DNA of 64,000 bases from Halichondria panicea (lineage: Eukaryota > Porifera > Demospongiae > Suberitida > Halichondriidae). Position 1 is the first letter of the stretch. The number at the start of each line of letters is the position of its first letter. The stretch is from contig NC_087389.1 in the NCBI RefSeq assembly GCF_963675165.1, forward strand, positions 840,001 to 904,000, given 5' to 3'. The position numbers were made by a program, and so were the translations under genes. Shown piece after piece: positions 27,628 to 44,911 of this stretch. Below the pieces are notes generated by a model. That model did not search any database, was not told where the DNA came from, and was given only the letters and a program-made list of their open reading frames with translations.

Positions 27628-30069
27628 ATGAGTGGAGCTGGTGTAGAGGAGCTGTACAAGAACTATGGTATACTAGCTGATGCTGGAGACAAAGTATCAG
27701 AGGTGAGAGTTAGCTTTGTACCCCCTCCTACCTTTACCATGGTACCCACCCCTCCCCCAGCATGCTGATGCCTTTGAAGGGATCATCAAAGCCACCAAAG
27801 GTTCGCTCAATGAGAAGAAGTTAGCCTCGGGATTCATCACCAAATTCTTCCGCTACTTTTCCTCTCTACAAGAGTCAGCCATCGACGCTCTCCTGGACCT
27901 TATTGAAGACGAGGATGCTCAGGTATAGCACTTGTTTACTCTAAATCGATGGATTTTGCGCATTCCCAGATCTTTAATCTACCTTTGCTACTTATCGCAC
28001 AAACCATATGCTCACTCGTGTGTGTGTGTGTAGATCCGCCACTGTGCCATCAAGAGCTTGCCTGATATCTGCAAGGGTGCTAATGACAAGTCCCTCTGTA
28101 CCAAGGTGGCTGATGTGCTCACTCAGCTGCTACCAATAGGTATGCCATATAGCCCAGTGTGTGTGCGTAGACTGCTACCAATAGGTATTCCATATGATAT
28201 ATAGCCCTCTATCTAACGGTGTGTGTGCGTAGACTACTACCAATAGGTTGCCATAATTATGATATAGCCCTCTATCTAACCGTATGTGTGCTTAGATCCT
28301 TATTCCCTCTCAGCTATTGTAGAATTATAATTATTTCCACTGTTTATTTTTGGTCCCCTTCCTCTACAGAGGACCCTACTGACCTTGGGCTGGTGAAGAC
28401 AGGCATGGTGTCTGTGTTGCAAGTGGACACTCAAGCTGCTCTGGCTGGTATCTTTGGTCAGATCCTGGGAGAGGATGAGGGAGTGAGGGAGAAGGGCATA
28501 GACTATGTGTGCAACTCTCTGCCTAGTATGAGACACAAACTGTTCATACCTCACCCTGAGAATGAAAAGTTTCTACTGGGACAGATACAAAAAGTAAGCT
28601 TTGAAACTGTGATATAAGTACCCTCACCTCACACACCCCTCCACAGGTTCTGGCGGATGTGACTGGGGAAGAGTTTGAGAGATTCATGGAACTGGCTGGC
28701 AAGCTGCAGTACGTCTCCACTCCAGAGGGCGGTCAGGAAATGGTGAACCTGGTCAGCAACCAAGCAGAGCTTGGAGCAGACTTTCAGGTATTACTGTAGT
28801 GTGTTGTTGTCTGCCTGTTTTAATAGTTTATTCTCCGTGCAGCCAACAGACTCTGAGTTTATTGATCGCTTTGTGACCTGTTTCAGACAAGCTCTCAAAT
28901 TTTGCAAGGTACGCCCCGCCCCCTCAATCACTGTAAGTGCATATCATTATAATCCCTCTCATTTCAGCGTGGTTCCACTGCTGCTCCATTCGTGGAGTAC
29001 TTGTGTTTGAAAGTGCTGCCCTCATTGTCTCTTGTGGCAGAGGAGACAAGACAAGAGCTTTTGCAGTTACTGGCTGAAGGTTGCCTCTATCAGTTGGACT
29101 CTGCTCTATCTATCACGTGTCTTCAACCTGTTTTCACTCTCCTCTTAGTAAGTTGACAACACATGCACCGTGTGTCAGTATTAGTACAGAAAGAAATAGC
29201 TCAATCGCTTACTGTAGCTTCCCAGCTCTGTGTCCGCTAGGTAGTTCAAAAATGCATATTTTAATTGGAAAATACACAATCCAATGAGCACTCAAGTTTG
29301 CTATCAAAACAGGCCCATTTTCTGAAATGGCCTGAAACAATGACTGGTGTAAGCACACCATGATTATTGTAGCGCTATCAAACAGCTACATGTAGTGATT
29401 GTGCTATGTATTTGTGCAGGCTAAGATGCCCCTCCCACCTGCCGAGGGAGAGGAGGTACCTAAACTACAGTTCTCTGTTGTTGAGTGTGCCCTCTTTGCT
29501 CTTCATCAGCTACTACAGAGCAACAAAGACTTCCTCTGTGGAGACGATGCAGTAGACAAACTCAAGGATTTCAGACTAAGGTAGGGTCAAGGTTAGAGTG
29601 GGGTTATCCCGTTAGCTCATTCCTAGTAGTACCTGTTTGATATTTTCATTTGCATTGTGTTTGTGTGTATAGTTTAAGTGTAGTCCCAATAGCTGTGGGT
29701 ATAACTAGTCAGCAACCACAAGTGCCCCTACTGCTAGGCTAGTCATTGTGTTCCCCACTCTGGTTATTACATTAGCCTCATGTGCTAGTCTGGTCTTTAT
29801 TGTGTGTACTCACTGCTGCCCAGGTTGCAGTACTTTGCCCGTGGCTCTCAGACCTATCATGCTCAACTGTCTGCCTCCTTGAAAGGAAAAACAGCTCTAG
29901 AATTGAGAGATGAGCAGGTATATATAGACACACACACACGCACGCACACACACACACACACGCACACACACACACACGCACGCATGCACACACACACACA
30001 CACACACACGCACGCACACACACACACACATACACACACACACGCATACACACACACACACATGCGCGC

Positions 30070-30107
<38 letters not shown>

Positions 30108-30638
30108 GCACACACACGCATACACAGCTACAAAACATGGTTCATATTTACAGTCTTGTTCCTCTGCTACAGGCCAAGCTACGATCAGTGGCCCTCAAAA
30201 TGACTGCCAACATCAACTCTCTTGTGAGAGACTTCTTCCGCAATCCTCCCTCCTACTCCACACGTGTACAGCTCTCCTGGGGTGCAAAGGTGAGCCTCTC
30301 TCCACCACTATCATACATGCATGACCATGCTTGTATTCCAACCCACCCCCTAGAAACCTGACCCTGTTGCCGGGGGTATTCTACAGCGGAAGAGGATCAG
30401 TAGCGAGGAAGTCTCTCCGGCTAAACGAAAGCATTCTCCAATCAGATTTGAGTCGTCCGGTAATCCAACAGAGGCTAAGGAGAAGAGAAACACGATTTCC
30501 TATTACGCTCCTCCCAAAGATCAGTTTAGTAAGAAGTTCTCAAATGGTGGAGAATTCGATGAGTCGTATAGAGGTCGTAGAGGAGGTGGGCGTGGCTTCA
30601 AAAGAGGGCGTGGTCAACGAGGAGGACGTAGATGGTGA
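27628..30638 (+). CDS. API5: Apoptosis inhibitor 5 (API5/AAC-11)
   Basis: API5 is a nuclear HEAT/ARM-repeat scaffold that suppresses E2F1- and Acinus-linked cell death. Exons: 27628-27702, 27761-27922, 28034-28139, 28370-28593, 28647-28787, 28843-28908, 28968-29147, 29420-29580, 29824-29917, 30173-30289, 30354-30638 (about 536 aa; human 524). Conserved: VEELYKNYGILADA, LASGFITKFFRYFSSL, IRHCAIKSLPDICKG, VLADVTGEEFERFMEL, MPLPPAEGEE, PKLQFSVVECALFALHQLL, RLQYFARGSQ. The C-terminus is a basic nuclear tail (KRKHSPIRF) ending in an RGG-rich stretch, RGRRGGGRGFKRGRGQRGG, which differs from the vertebrate tail and suggests RNA binding. The exon 3 donor has two duplicated copies downstream. Confidence 0.95.
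28127..28275 (+). repeat. Degenerate tandem repeat copying the API5 exon 3 donor
   Basis: CTACCAATAG|GT occurs at the exon 3 end (28139) and again ending at 28184 and 28246, each inside a longer repeated block (GTGTGTGTGCGTAGACT...). Using the second donor would add 45 nt with no stop; the third leads to a stop codon. Confidence 0.8.
29225..29400 (+). repeat. Diverged dispersed repeat in API5 intron 7
   Basis: Phrases such as 'ctatcaaacagctacatgta' and 'tgcatattttaattggaaaa' resemble the repeat in MCRS1 intron 4. The relationship is by eye and low in certainty. Confidence 0.35.
29928..30126. repeat. (CA)n with interspersed CG, API5 intron 9
   Basis: Imperfect CA repeat with scattered CGCA and TGCA interruptions. 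Opposite-strand Cys-Val frames are artefacts. Confidence 0.95.
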
Positions 30639-30920
30639 CACTCTTATTAGATTGAACTGTTTCTTTTCTAGATATTCACCATTTCCATATAATTAGTTTC
30701 ATACTCCCACACACACAACAACATTACATGTACAATGCATAATTATAATTATTCTCATGATTTCTTGTGTTATAATTATACTGAACTTTATCTTATTAGT
30801 GATGTTAAAAAGTATTGTACAAAGAAATGCCATAATTAAAAATTAATATAAGTTACGAAGTAAAATAAAGTATAATAATTATACAGTGTTAGTTAATACC
30901 AGGCACCTGTGTGCCCCAGG

Positions 30921-32343
30921 CTAGTTGCTGGGGTTGACAATGAGTAGAGACTTGTCGGTAGTGTCGAGAGGATTGAACACCCAGTCAGCATGTGTGTCAT
31001 GCTCATCAGCAGCTGGGTTCACAAAACTAGTAGCAAACGCCACCTTGGGCTTTTGGGACCTCCTACGTCTACTGCTCCTCCTGCACAAGTATAATATAAT
31101 TATGAGAAAGGAGGGAGAGTGGGGAAAGAGTCAGCATTGTGTTTTAGTACCTTTGCCAGACCACCAGGAGAAGTGCCACTATGGTCAGCAATACCAGGGA
31201 CCCCACCAGAACAGGAACTAAATGCCTGCCCAAATGTGAGCTCTGCTCAGCCTCAGTGCTCTGGATGGTAGGAGATGCTACCTTCTCCAGGCCAGGTTTC
31301 TGCAGTGGAGGAAGTTTGGCAACACATTACAGAGGGAATAACTCACTTGAGAATCTTTTGGGGGGCTTGGTGGGACTGTCGTATGTGTAGAGCAGCAAGT
31401 GAAAGTTGCTCTCAAGTACTTTCGTTCCAATGACATGCTATGGCATTTATACAACACCTGTGTATGAATTGCATTGTTGTAATGGTACATTATAGTGGTG
31501 GGGAAACTTACCTGAGTGTTTGTTAGCATGCTGTGTGTTTGCTCTCCTCTCAGCTTGCATTGATTGTCTCCAACCTTCTCCCACTGCTCGGTTGTCTTAC
31601 AGCTGAGTAAGTTAGCATTGACATGGTACTCGACACAAGGACCTGGGGTACACACACACACACACACACAGCACATCACAGTAGTACATGTACATGGGTA
31701 GCACACCACACACCCACTCACACCACACACACACACACCACACACACACACAGCACATCACAGTAGTACATGTACATGGGTAGCACACCACACACCCACT
31801 CACACCACACACACACACACCACACACACACACAGCACATCACAGTAGTACATGTACATGGGTAGCACACCACACACCCACTCACACACCACACACACAC
31901 CCACTCACACACACACACACACACACACACACCACACCCACTCACACCACACACACACACACACACACAGCACATCACAGTAGTACATGTACATGGGTAG
32001 CACACCATACACCCACTCACACCACACACACACACACACACCACACACCCACTCACTCTCACTGTCTTGCTTGACTGAGATACAGTGTGCTACTGGTAGT
32101 TGCATGAGCTGTGGAGTGAACACTGGCTCACACTTCTCTCCAGTACGGCACTCGTGTCCATCACAGGGATTATTATAATCTGATTATTATTAATTAGTAC
32201 ACCAATATTTATAAACACACAAGATTACTTTCAATGTTGATATCCAGTTCATTACTGTTCACTGAGACTGAGATGTCCACCTCCTGTGCATGTGTTCCTG
32301 CACACACTAACACCAGCACCACCAACACACGGGCAGAGGAGAA
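30921..32343 (-). CDS. Type I membrane protein with APP copper-binding-domain-like cysteine pattern (5' exon not found)
   Basis: Exons seen: 32229-32343, 32057-32179, 31512-31642, 31347-31457, 31151-31299, 30921-31080 (about 262 aa, phases agree). The first begins in a hydrophobic leader (VLVVLVLVCAGTHAQ), so an upstream exon must supply the Met. Then a small Cys module (NPCDGHECRTGEKCEPVF...AHC), followed by LLSCKTTEQWEKVGDNQC ... VLYKCHSM ... LRATFTCC. Its spacing C-x6-W-x2-V-x3-C ... C ... ATFTCC resembles the copper-binding subdomain of APP-family E1 (C-x5-W-x2-VA-x3-C ... CG ... VEFVCC). A membrane segment (LVPVLVGSLVLLTIVALLLV) and a basic stop-transfer (RRSSRRRR) lead to a tail with three N-P motifs (FVNPAA, VFNPLD, IVNPSN). 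The APP link is inference. Intron 2 is a complex CA-rich tandem array. Confidence 0.7.
31645..32056. repeat. Compound tandem repeat (CA-rich, with a 20-bp unique core) filling an intron
   Basis: Four copies of a block carrying CATCACAGTAGTACATGTAC + ATGGGTAGCACACCA between (CA)n runs of differing length. The array occupies nearly the whole intron between two exons of the type I protein gene. Confidence 0.9.
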
Positions 32344-32753
32344 CTGGAGACAATACACACCTTGGCTTTGGTATTATAATTATATCTAGCTAACAAAAGG
32401 GGGCGTGACAGTGCTGTTAGCATGCAAACAGCTGAAGTTTTATTTACTAAGACATAGATCTACTAGTATGTTCAGAGAAATCTTTTCTATGTGCTTATTC
32501 TCAAGGCCTTCTCACCATAGTTATCCCTCCTGTGTCTGCCTCTACAGTGGCTTCTGCTCTCACTCACAAGAGTTCTGTGTTGTTTGTTGTGTTGGATCAA
32601 CAGCGTCTGCAGAAACAGAGGGAGGGGCTAAATGATACTGCGCATGCCCTGATGCCTATAAAAACTGGTGCACGCTGCCACTCAAGATAAGAAAGATTAG
32701 AACAAGTGACAAGGACTCTAATTGTGGAGCTAAAGAGCTGCAGACATACAGAC
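32344..32753. other. Region between the type I protein gene and GATA
   Basis: Should contain the missing 5' exon of the minus-strand gene and the GATA promoter and leader. I could not find a convincing Met exon with a matching phase-0 donor. No other gene seen. Confidence 0.4.
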
Positions 32754-35700
32754 ATGGACAACGTTAACGATCCTATTGTTCCACCAGAAGACGACATCTC
32801 ATACATTCCTACTATCCAGCACTCCTCGTCCAGTGTAGAGGCGGGCGTACCCACTGTGCGATACCCTCCTGCATCTGTCAACTCGTCCTCTTCCATACCT
32901 CTCCTCTCGTCTAGCCGCACCATACTCGCTAGTGCTGGTGCTGCAGACTCAACCCCGTTCATCCAGGGAGCCTTCCAATATAGGGCCACACTAGTGCAGC
33001 AAGTGCACTTCCAATACCCAACACCCCCCACCCCTCCAGTTGAAGGCTGCTGCAGCTCTCCAGAAGGAGCAGACAAACCAATACACACTGGTGTACAGTC
33101 ATCCATGCCTGAGAATTTAGCCATGACCCAAGGAGCAATGGAAGGTGATGCTGGCAAGCCAGTCAACCCATTCCCGTCTCTACCGACTCCACCTGATGTA
33201 CAAGATCTGCAGCAGGAGCATCAGCATCATATGCAACTGAGCAGCATGGTCAGCCCACAGCCAGGCATCTACTCTAAACCAATGCATACCACCAGATTTC
33301 GAATGCCTCCCTTTAACGATGGCATGTCAATGGCAATGTTCAACAAATCCCCGGGATCTCTTCAGCAGCCGATGTTCTGTTATCCTGCTGCTCCGATTGG
33401 AGATACCAAGATGATGATGTCCACGATTCCTTCACCTCGAGGAGGTCACCCACCCATCCCTCCTCTACTCAAGGATGGTGAGGGAAGATTACCATGTTTA
33501 CCTGTGCTAAGTACTTGTGCCTCATTGCCCTAATTAATAAGGTGATAATGGACGCGTATGTAATGCATGCATGGTTACCTTGTGTCCTGTATGGTTCCTC
33601 CAGCTGTTTTGGCACCAGTTTCGCCCTCTGCATAATGTCTGCAGGCCACAAATATTCTCCCTAATTGCTTGTCCCTCTTTGTTAGAATGGGCTGCAGCAT
33701 GCCAGCTCACTTGCAAGATTTCCACCCTTTTTCCCCTCTACTCAAAATTAATGTGTTATTGGCTATATAACTTTTGCTGTTTGTTAGCTGACATGATTCA
33801 TGCATAGCATTAATTATAATTATGTTATAGCAACTAAAGTGGTGGATTTAATGCTATTTGGTGCGAAGTTTCTAGCATTAATTTTGTTTACAGCTTGCAT
33901 GGGTGTACGTATGCTGGGGTAACCACAATAAAGGTGCTAAATCTCTAACTTAGTTAGGTGAATGGCTTGGTCTAGACTGAGAGAGAGGGTCAGCTGCTGC
34001 AGTCTGGGATATCCTAAAGTGATTAGCAGGCATAGGGGAGGTCTAGGAATGTCAACTATGGTTTATTGTATATCCACCTTCTCTCACTGTGTGCATGGCT
34101 GCCCCTGTAGTTACGTACCTGCGTGAACTAGCTGTTTATCCTGTATCCTGCGTGCTTGACTGACCATGCATGAAGCACTTAACCAACACTCACCTCTTGT
34201 TTACTTATGGCTACTGCCAGCCAGCATCTGTGTTATTCTTAGAGGGCAGCAATGAGTAGAATCCAGTTACACCCCTTTCAAGTTCTAGCCACAAGAATTT
34301 AAAAGTGGTGTGGTGTCAAGTAGTTGGCGTGCTGCTTGCATCTGGCACTAACTATTCACTTTAACTATTGTTAATATGCACCAGTCTGTACACATATGCT
34401 TTTTTCAAGAAGCCAGAGTGACACCTAGGCAGACAGATGTTAGCCACTAATCACCTATTGGTCCTTGTTGCCACTGGTCAGCTAGTCAGCAATGGTTTGC
34501 CCACATACACCACCCTGACACATGACCAGGCAGATGCTTATCTATAGTTATGGTCATAAAGGTAATTTATTATTCTCTCTCTTGCAGTTACAATGACCAT
34601 GCCTGGGGATGCATTTGCCTTCCAGTCACGCCAGTGCAGCAACTGCTCAGCCACAGCCACTCCTCTGTGGAGAAGGAACCCTGAGGGCAAGTATCTCTGC
34701 AATGCATGCGGCCTTTACTTTAGAGTCAATGGGACCAACAGAAATGGAACACAGAAGAAAAAGGTGAGGTCTCCTATTCACAATAATTTTGCTCACAGGG
34801 GAATTAAAAAAATAGCTTCCTTTGAAGTGTAATTTGTATTCAAGTGACAGTGAGTAGTGGTCACCCTCTGAATAGGCTTCATAGCAACCAGCCTAGCTCA
34901 CTTCCACTGCTGCTAAACTAGACATGCAACAATTGAGCTCACTGCATGAGTGGAATCACTACATGTTGCTGTGTGTGTATTGAATTTGTTTCTAGTGATT
35001 AAGTATAAAAGGTATTGTTATTATTTCACTTTGGGACATGTGCCCCATGAGCTAAGCCGAGGGTTTGCACAGTGCTCAGTGTGTGTTTGAGCGTTCTCCT
35101 GATAAGAACGTGCAACTTTCGGTTTAGTTGAATCGCTTGATCGAGATAGCGAGACTGTACTAGTTGCCTACTACATTGCGTCACAGTATAAACAAACTTG
35201 ATCTTATCGGGTGGCCCTTGGGACTGATAGTATATTTACTCAGAGTTGTCGCTAAGTTGTCCCTCTCTGTACACTGACTAGATAAGATAGCCTCTCCTTA
35301 GCATTTCGTGAAGTCCCCCAAAACCTGCAAACTAAAATTGATTTTGTGGTTTTATATTTGCCTATAATAGTTATTAGCAGACCCCCCACACGCACAATAT
35401 AGTCTCCCAAGAGTTTCAGGCCTTTTAGAATCAGTTCCCAGGAATGCATGTTGAAGGTGGTGTGGTGGATGTGTTGTATGTGACAATTAATATTTAAAGT
35501 GCTGTAGCTAAAAATGAAAGCATTTTATCGTCACTATTTGTCGTGGTGGTTACATGTACATGCTTTTAGCTTGAGGTGGTGAGCTTCTAGGAATCAGGAA
35601 ATTGAAGTACATTATGCTGAAATGTTTCACAAGACTAAATAATTAATGTGCGAGAGTTTTCCATGCGTTAGTTGTACTTGTGGTAGGACACATGTTCAGA

Positions 35701-37105
35701 CATTGGTCTGGTCGTGATTACTCATATGGAACAGTGGTTTCCTAGTTATTATGTCATTTCCACTTGCACCATGTAAGGAAACAGGGTCCATTTCAGCTGC
35801 TAGTTAACCTTGTAAAGTAACTCTAATTTCTCTTCCTCAGAAAACGAATCTTAAATGTGTGAATAACAAGTGCAGTAACTGCCAGACCACTAAGACAGTG
35901 CTGTGGAGGAGGAACGACAATGGAGACCCAGTGTGCAATCCTTGTGGCCTCTACTATAAACTCAATGGGGTGAGAGTTACTAGTCACCACATGTCATCAT
36001 TGCCTCTAGCCTTAAGTACTGCATCTACTTATTTTGAATGCTTAGTTACTGATAAGATGAAGATGTAGTTAATGTTGTGTGGGTGGCTCTCAAAGCTGAG
36101 TGGGTGCATGTACTACATGGACTCTGTTGCAGTTGCCTTCAGTTTGCAATAGAACACTGGCCTTATGCTAACAATGGTGTGTCTGCATCACCGGAAGTAC
36201 TTGCTTAGTTCCAACTATGCAATATATAGAGTTTCCAGTATGCTTTAGAAGTGGGTCGCTGTTTTTAAGTTTAGAAGCCATTTTTCTCATTTAATGCTAA
36301 TGGCATTTCATAGAAGCCCCTCGGGCAAAGCTTGCAGGGCAGACGTTTTGTCATTGTTATTCTAAGTCTCTGTGAACGTAGACTTGTATGGTAGTCCTGC
36401 ATATTTGTCTTCTACAGGTTTCCTAACTGTGTACAGTGGGCTTGGTATAGTAGACCCACTTTCATTTCTCTTGTGTTTCTCTCTCTTCAGTTCAATCGCC
36501 CCCTCTCTCTGTGCAAGGACTCTATACAGACACGCAATCGCAAGTCAAGCTCAAAATCCAAGAAAAAGGGCAAGAAATCTCTGTATGCATCGCCTCTTGT
36601 GAAGCATCCCCTCCTCAACAACATGCCTGGAGAGCTGCCTGTCTATCCTAACCCTCTCGCTCAACTGCCCAACTATGTCATCTCTACTCAGACTGGAAAC
36701 TATCCATCTCAAGTGGAGCCTACTCAAGCTGCCATGTACAACAGCAGCTGTAATGATGGCTCAGTGTACACGTATGCCTCTTCCTGTCCTCCCCATGTCT
36801 ACTCAACCATGCCAACCAACGCTGGACTGCATTTTGAGAATGGCTATGGCATGCAAGAAGACGTAAAGCCGAGGATTGCTGCAGCAGGAAGTGCCTTCTC
36901 TATCCTACCAACATCTGGCTATAGTCCCAACAACTGTGGCAGTAGTAGCACTGGAAGCAGTACTGACTCAGGTATTGATGCAAGTATGGCCAACGGGAGC
37001 TTCCACTCTTCACCGTACAGTGCCTTCTCTCCATTTGGCGACAATCGCAGTTCCCCTCCTGGCCCGCACACACCACAGCAGCAAGCCTCCCCTTCCCTGG
37101 TTTGA
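32754..37105 (+). CDS. GATA: GATA transcription factor with two zinc fingers
   Basis: Sequence-specific activator binding WGATAR; GATA factors specify endomesoderm-type and blood-type cells in animals. Four exons: 32754-33477, 34588-34763, 35841-35969, 36491-37105 (about 547 aa). N-terminal 240 residues are Ser/Pro/Gln-rich. Finger 1 is CSNC...[18 protein letters not shown] (exon 2) and finger 2 is [14 protein letters not shown]...[15 protein letters not shown] (exon 3), followed in exon 4 by [18 protein letters not shown], the basic C-tail that contacts the minor groove. One finger per exon matches the animal pattern. Finger 2 has CNPC where nearly all animal GATA factors have CNAC. Introns are about 0.5-1.1 kb, long for this window, and may hold enhancers. 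GATA1/2/3 versus 4/5/6 grouping cannot be settled by eye. Confidence 0.95.
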
Positions 37106-38653
37106 CCCCTGGTTTGACCCCCAGACAACAGGACAATACAAGTGTGTACAGAGGTGCATGAAAAAACTTTATGTAAACAGCACATTCCTAGGACTGCTAC
37201 TATGACAACACTAAGAACACTTTCCTTTGAACACAAGACCCATTTAATTGACTTACTGACCACTGGCACTATTATTCCCTTGTATGTAATTCAGCTGGCC
37301 TTGGTTATACAGGACCTTGCAAAATCACTTGTTGCTAGCACTGTATCACTTTTGCTCTTTCTTTGTTGCCTTAGGACTAAAGAACTTATTTCACAATCAT
37401 ATAGTTTGGTATTGATGTCTTATTGCATCACTGTACAGGTCACACAATCCATCCATCAATTGATTCATGCTTTAATTATGTGTTTTTATAGTAACTCTTT
37501 GCTGCTCTCGTTATTGACACAAATCACTTACTCCCCCTCTCTTGTGTGTGTGTTACCTTTATTGTCTGTTTGTGCTCTGAGTGCGAATGTATCACTTGCC
37601 TTTGTTTTGTTTGTGTCTTTTTAAGGAGTGTCTATATATAATTATTGCGAACTTTTTATGTGTTTGCTGTATTGTTTATAATCATGCTCTATATATCACT
37701 TTTATGAATGTTTTATTTGCCCTTTTCAAGTGAACATGAGCTGACAATACCTATTAATGCAATTAAACGGTTGAGTCTTAATGATATTCATGGGATAATT
37801 GGCATGATTTCGTTCGGGTAATTATCAGAATGTGAATGTACTTTATTATCTTTCTTAGGTGTTGGACGTAGCTAGCGCAATTACACTGAATTTGGCCCTA
37901 TTATAAAAAAAAAAGTATGAAACACAATAGAGTTTGTAGATTTATTCCCCATGGTGACCCGGTCCTAATAAGGGATGTTGAGGTGGCCATCAGGTGCAGT
38001 CCACACCAGTCCCTGGGGCAATGTGGTGGAAACCATTACTACTAGCTACTATAATAATTATGCTATACAATAGCCTAGAGGTTTCCTTTAGTATAATAGC
38101 TACTCCCCTTGCAGCTCACTTAATATATAAGGATTGGTGAAGAAATGTCTGTTGACATCATAATTATGTATAAGTAAGCCACTTCACTATCTAGGTCTTG
38201 TGTAAACTATCTCAAGTAGTTTTTTACAATTTATCATTTGACCCAAACCTCCCCAAGTGAGCTGCAAAGCACAGTATAACTATCATAACAAGTGCTGTGT
38301 ACACATGCAGGCTGTAACTGTGCCTCTGTGTACACATGCAGGCTGTAACTGTGCTGTGTACACATGCAGGCTGTAACTGTGCCTCTGTGTACACATGCAG
38401 GCTGTAACTGTGCCTCTTGTGTACACATGCAGGCTGTAACTGTGCCTCCTCTTAGCATAATTATAGCACACACAGAGTATCCTTCACTATTACACATTAT
38501 TTGACCAGCGATAATGCTCACAATAGTTGAGGCAATGTCAATACAAATTAGTGGTTAACAACACGTAGTACCAGTCAAGTGGATGTTTCACAAAAAGCAC
38601 TGCTGCATAATAACTATGGCAATAAGTTCAAAGTGTCTCTATTGTGGTGATAG
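37106..38653. other. 3' region of GATA and convergent spacer before SPAG6
   Basis: AT-rich, probably the long GATA 3' UTR (several AATAAA-like and ATTAAA motifs) followed by spacer. Holds the 32-bp minisatellite listed separately. No coding exon chain seen. Confidence 0.5.
38293..38449. repeat. 32-bp minisatellite between GATA and SPAG6
   Basis: Five copies of GTGTACACATGCAGGCTGTA + ACTGTGCCTCT with small indels. Confidence 0.92.
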
Positions 38654-41630
<2,977 letters not shown>

Positions 41631-42171
41631 TTTCCTCCGTACAGCGAATTAATTAATTAATGTAGTAACCTTACAGAAGAAGTGTTTTACAATTTGTTCC
41701 TATAGCAACACACCATGAAACCACACCCACCATTAAATTGAAGGGCTCCGGTAAAGAAGGGCTACAATATTCAGACAAAATCAACATTACTGCACTAACT
41801 TACTCTGCATAGATCAAAGAAGAAGCTCCAGCTGCAATATGAACAGTCAAAAGCAACTAGCTAGAAAGTTATGATAGTTTTTTAAAGGTCAAAGGTAGCA
41901 ATCAATTTTGATGAACTTTGACCTCCGTTTTCTCGAAATAATTATACCGAATGCGTTTTATCACCGTTTTTGACCGAGGCACTTCAATTGGACTTATAAA
42001 ATGGGCGTGTCTGCTCAACTATAGCAATTTATGTAGAGTACACATGTAGAGCATCTAGGAGTACCTATCGCTAGTTCAAGCACTACAAACACAGATCAAG
42101 CCAACCAGAGACAACTCGAGGACTAAGCAAAGTCTGGAGGTCATTGTTTGATAATTTACAGAGTTCATTGG
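41631..42171. other. Divergent intergenic region between SPAG6 (-) and PARG (+)
   Basis: About 540 bp with no coding exons recognised. Shared upstream region for both genes; nothing specific stands out. Confidence 0.45.
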
Positions 42172-44723
<2,552 letters not shown>

Positions 44724-44911
44724 TTATAGAGAGCACAAATTTCATGCACTTGTTCCATTTATTGACAAATTAAACTTTGTTCATCAATAATAATTTATAT
44801 AAGATCATTATTTTACTGACAATAGATTATGTATCAATATAATCAGTACGAGCAATGACACTACATTGTAATAGCTGATATGACAGCAAAAAATCAGTTC
44901 TTTTGGACGAG

